A stretch of 6,179 bases of DNA from SAR86 cluster bacterium (GTDB lineage: Bacteria; Pseudomonadota; Gammaproteobacteria; Pseudomonadales; Azotimanducaceae). Of this stretch, positions 4,747 to 6,179 are shown piece by piece (positions within the stretch are counted from its first letter, which is position 1; each line of letters opens with the position of its first letter). The stretch is from NCBI GenBank assembly GCA_013204195.1, contig JABMOJ010000143.1:1-6179 (forward strand), in the 5' to 3' direction. The notes beneath the pieces are model-generated. The model did not search any database and was not told the DNA's origin. It saw nothing but the letters and a program-made list of their open reading frames with translations. The position numbers were made by a program, and so were the translations under genes.

Positions 4747-5697
4747 TCAGGCCAGCGCCAGTACTCGCAGCAAAAACAGACCGAGACTCGCTGTCAGCAG
4801 CGACACCAACGTCGTTGTCATGATCAGATTTGCGGCGAGCGCGTCATTCCCGCCCATGGATTTGACCATGATAAAGCTCGCGGTCGCCGTTGGACTCATA
4901 AACAACAAGAACAGCACGCCCAATGAGAGATCTCGATAGCCTAGCAGCCAGGCCAGCCAGGTAATCAGCGCTGGCAGAATCATGGTCTTTAGCGCAATAC
5001 ACAGCAACGTCACTGAAGATGAATGGCGCAACGCCTTGAGGTTCATGCTCGCCCCTGTTCCCAGCAGCGCCAATGGTAACGCCAGGCTCCCCAAATAAGC
5101 CCCGGTACGCTCTAGCACCACCGGAATCGGCAGCCGCAGGCTACCCACCAACAACGCCAAAACAATGGCGACAATAAGTGGATTCGTGGCGATATCTACC
5201 ATCACACCGCGCCAAGAAATTGCTCGAGCGACATTGTAGTAACTCAACACCACTACGCTCAAAATATTGTAGATGACGGTCATCACCGCCATCAGTAGCG
5301 ACGCCAGCACCAGCCCTTGCGTGCCATAAGCATTCGCGCATAGCGCCAGACCGACAACCCCCAGATTACTGCGAAAACTCGCCTGCACGAATACGCCGCG
5401 GTCAACCTTGGGTTGCACCAGTGTGATCGCCGCCAGCCAACTGATGACAAAGGTTAAACCAGCGCCCACCGCACTGAAACTCAACAGCGCAAAAGCCGGA
5501 GTATTGGCCAGGTCGACACCAGTGATCGTCGTAAACAACAACACGGGCAAACACAGAGAAAACACCAACCGCGAGGACATCGTGACAAATTGATCGTCGA
5601 TAAAGCCCAGGCGCTTGAGCACCAAACCCAATAATACGAGGATAAAGATCGGACCCGTCACCGCAAAGGTTTCGGCCAGCAAGGTCAGGTACAACAC
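4747..5697 (-). CDS. AEC-family (auxin efflux carrier-like) transporter
   Basis: This is an inner-membrane permease of the AEC/Mem_trans family, whose bacterial members move organic acids such as malate or malonate and related small molecules. At 316 residues it has the usual length, with about ten membrane helices in two five-helix halves. Family landmarks include GPIFILVLLGLVLKRLGFID (15-34), FVQASFRSNLGVVGLAL (103-119, with the conserved FRSNLG), TNPLIVAIVLALL and LALPLALLGTGASM. Near the C-terminus is SPTATASFIMVKSMGGNDAL. The substrate is not readable. The start is a GTG at 5697 without a strong ribosome site. A TTG follows at once (5694), so the exact start is soft by a few codons. The gene is divergent from the sulfatase across a 130-bp region with a hairpin. 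Confidence 0.9.
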   Translation of the reverse strand: MLYLTLLAETFAVTGPIFILVLLGLVLKRLGFIDDQFVTMSSRLVFSLCLPVLLFTTITGVDLANTPAFALLSFSAVGAGLTFVISWLAAITLVQPKVDRGVFVQASFRSNLGVVGLALCANAYGTQGLVLASLLMAVMTVIYNILSVVVLSYYNVARAISWRGVMVDIATNPLIVAIVLALLVGSLRLPIPVVLERTGAYLGSLALPLALLGTGASMNLKALRHSSSVTLLCIALKTMILPALITWLAWLLGYRDLSLGVLFLLFMSPTATASFIMVKSMGGNDALAANLIMTTTLVSLLTASLGLFLLRVLALA

Positions 5698-5720
5698 GGC
5701 AAAGGTTTTCTCATTTTATT

Positions 5721-5746
5721 CCCAAGGTGCACGGTAGCACCTCGGG
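5721..5746. promoter_or_regulatory. Dyad symmetry in the AEC-sulfatase divergent region
   Basis: AGGTGC (5725-5730) and GCACCT (5737-5742) are exact complements around ACGGTA. They are extended by CCC/GGG after a single A/C mismatch, for a 26-bp dyad. It lies 24 bp before the AEC start and about 80 bp before the sulfatase start. Neither strand shows a T tract, so a regulator-binding site or a leader hairpin for AEC is more likely than a terminator. Confidence 0.45.
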
Positions 5747-5760
5747 CCCAATTTCTCATC

Positions 5761-5799
5761 CTATGCTGATTTGCTGTTTAGCAAGAAGTCGCTATGCTG
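5761..5799 (+). promoter_or_regulatory. Probable sulfatase promoter with a CTATGCTG direct repeat
   Basis: TTGCTG (5771-5776) and TATGCT (5793-5798) are 16 bp apart, giving a modest sigma-70 match about 30 bp before the ATG at 5828. The octamer CTATGCTG occurs at 5761-5768 and again at 5792-5799, a 31-bp offset close to three helical turns. The second copy contains the -10 hexamer. The repeat could be a binding site or chance. Confidence 0.35.
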
Positions 5800-5827
5800 G
5801 GTAAAACTCAAACAGGACGTCGTCATA

Positions 5828-6179
5828 ATGACCTACGCACCACTGCCGGAAGACCTTAAACAGGCGAAGCCCGCCAGCAACTTCACCAGCCGCGCCAATC
5901 AGGCGGTGTACTCGCAGTTGGACTTCACCAACCGCCAGAGCTTCGACGATGCCAGCCGTGGATTTATCGCAACATTAAGTCCCATGACCATCGCCCATGA
6001 TCGCTACAAGCTACCCGCCTATAACCTGGAAACCAGTGGCTTTTTAAATGCGGAAGCGCCAGACACGGTGAACCCATCACTCTGGCGCCAGGCTCAGCTC
6101 AACGTCCAGCATCACGGTCTGTATGAGGTGGTCGAGGGCATCTATCAGATCCGTTCCTTCGACATGGCCAATATGACTC
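5828..6179 (+). CDS. Alkyl/aryl-sulfatase (SdsA/BDS1-type), N-terminal part
   Basis: This is the beginning of a metallo-beta-lactamase-fold sulfatase that hydrolyses alkyl sulfate esters such as dodecyl sulfate to alcohol and sulfate. The 117 codons present cover the N-terminal region before the zinc-binding domain. Diagnostic segments are SFDDASRGFIATL, then FLNAEAPDTVNPSLWRQAQLN, and VVEGIYQIRSFDMANMT, which in this family leads into the MBL domain. The HTHxDH zinc motif should lie beyond the right edge and is not seen. No signal peptide is visible: the N-terminus MTYAPLPEDLKQAKPAS is polar, unlike the secreted Pseudomonas enzyme, so a cytoplasmic location is inferred. The ATG at 5828 has AGGA at 5814-5817 with a rather long 10-nt spacer. 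The gene is truncated only by the window edge. Confidence 0.88.
   Translation, partial: MTYAPLPEDLKQAKPASNFTSRANQAVYSQLDFTNRQSFDDASRGFIATLSPMTIAHDRYKLPAYNLETSGFLNAEAPDTVNPSLWRQAQLNVQHHGLYEVVEGIYQIRSFDMANMT

Overview
The window looks like a chromosomal segment from a free-living, probably marine or aquatic, gammaproteobacterium. This is an inference from the protein families and moderate GC content; there is no rRNA or other marker to prove it. No tRNA, CRISPR array, transposase or phage gene was found.

Layout, left to right. Bases 1-272 are non-coding and hold a perfect 11-bp inverted repeat. A plus-strand ECF-type sigma factor follows (273-929), with no recognisable anti-sigma gene beside it. 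Next is a plus-strand LLM-class (luciferase-like, F420- or flavin-dependent) oxidoreductase (1078-1917) with a plausible promoter that overlaps a 13-bp palindrome. Bases 1918-3091 are a long accessory-looking gap. It holds a possible 45-residue exported peptide on the minus strand, an AT-rich patch with five tandem 16-bp repeats, a long-loop inverted repeat and only fragmentary open frames. Three minus-strand genes then follow: an EamA/DMT-family transporter (3092 to about 3991), a peroxiredoxin-5-type thiol peroxidase (4137-4616) and an AEC-family transporter (4747-5697). A divergent gene, an alkyl/aryl-sulfatase of the SdsA/BDS1 type, begins at 5828 and runs off the right edge.

The most interesting element is the 145-bp leader between the peroxiredoxin and the EamA transporter. 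On the minus strand it has a clear intrinsic terminator (6-bp stem plus 8 U), directly followed by a GGAG ribosome site for the transporter. An upstream segment (4119-4129) is complementary to the 5' half of the terminator (4012-4024). Pairing these two would destroy the terminator and close a junction holding three further hairpins. This is the architecture of a transcription-attenuation riboswitch, and I cannot assign it to a known class.

The coding genes are ordinary members of known families: a stress or envelope sigma factor, a redox enzyme, two small-molecule exporters or importers, a peroxide scavenger and a sulfate-ester hydrolase. They do not form an obvious single pathway. The gaps of 130-150 bp between the minus-strand genes suggest separate transcription units or attenuated readthrough rather than a tight operon.
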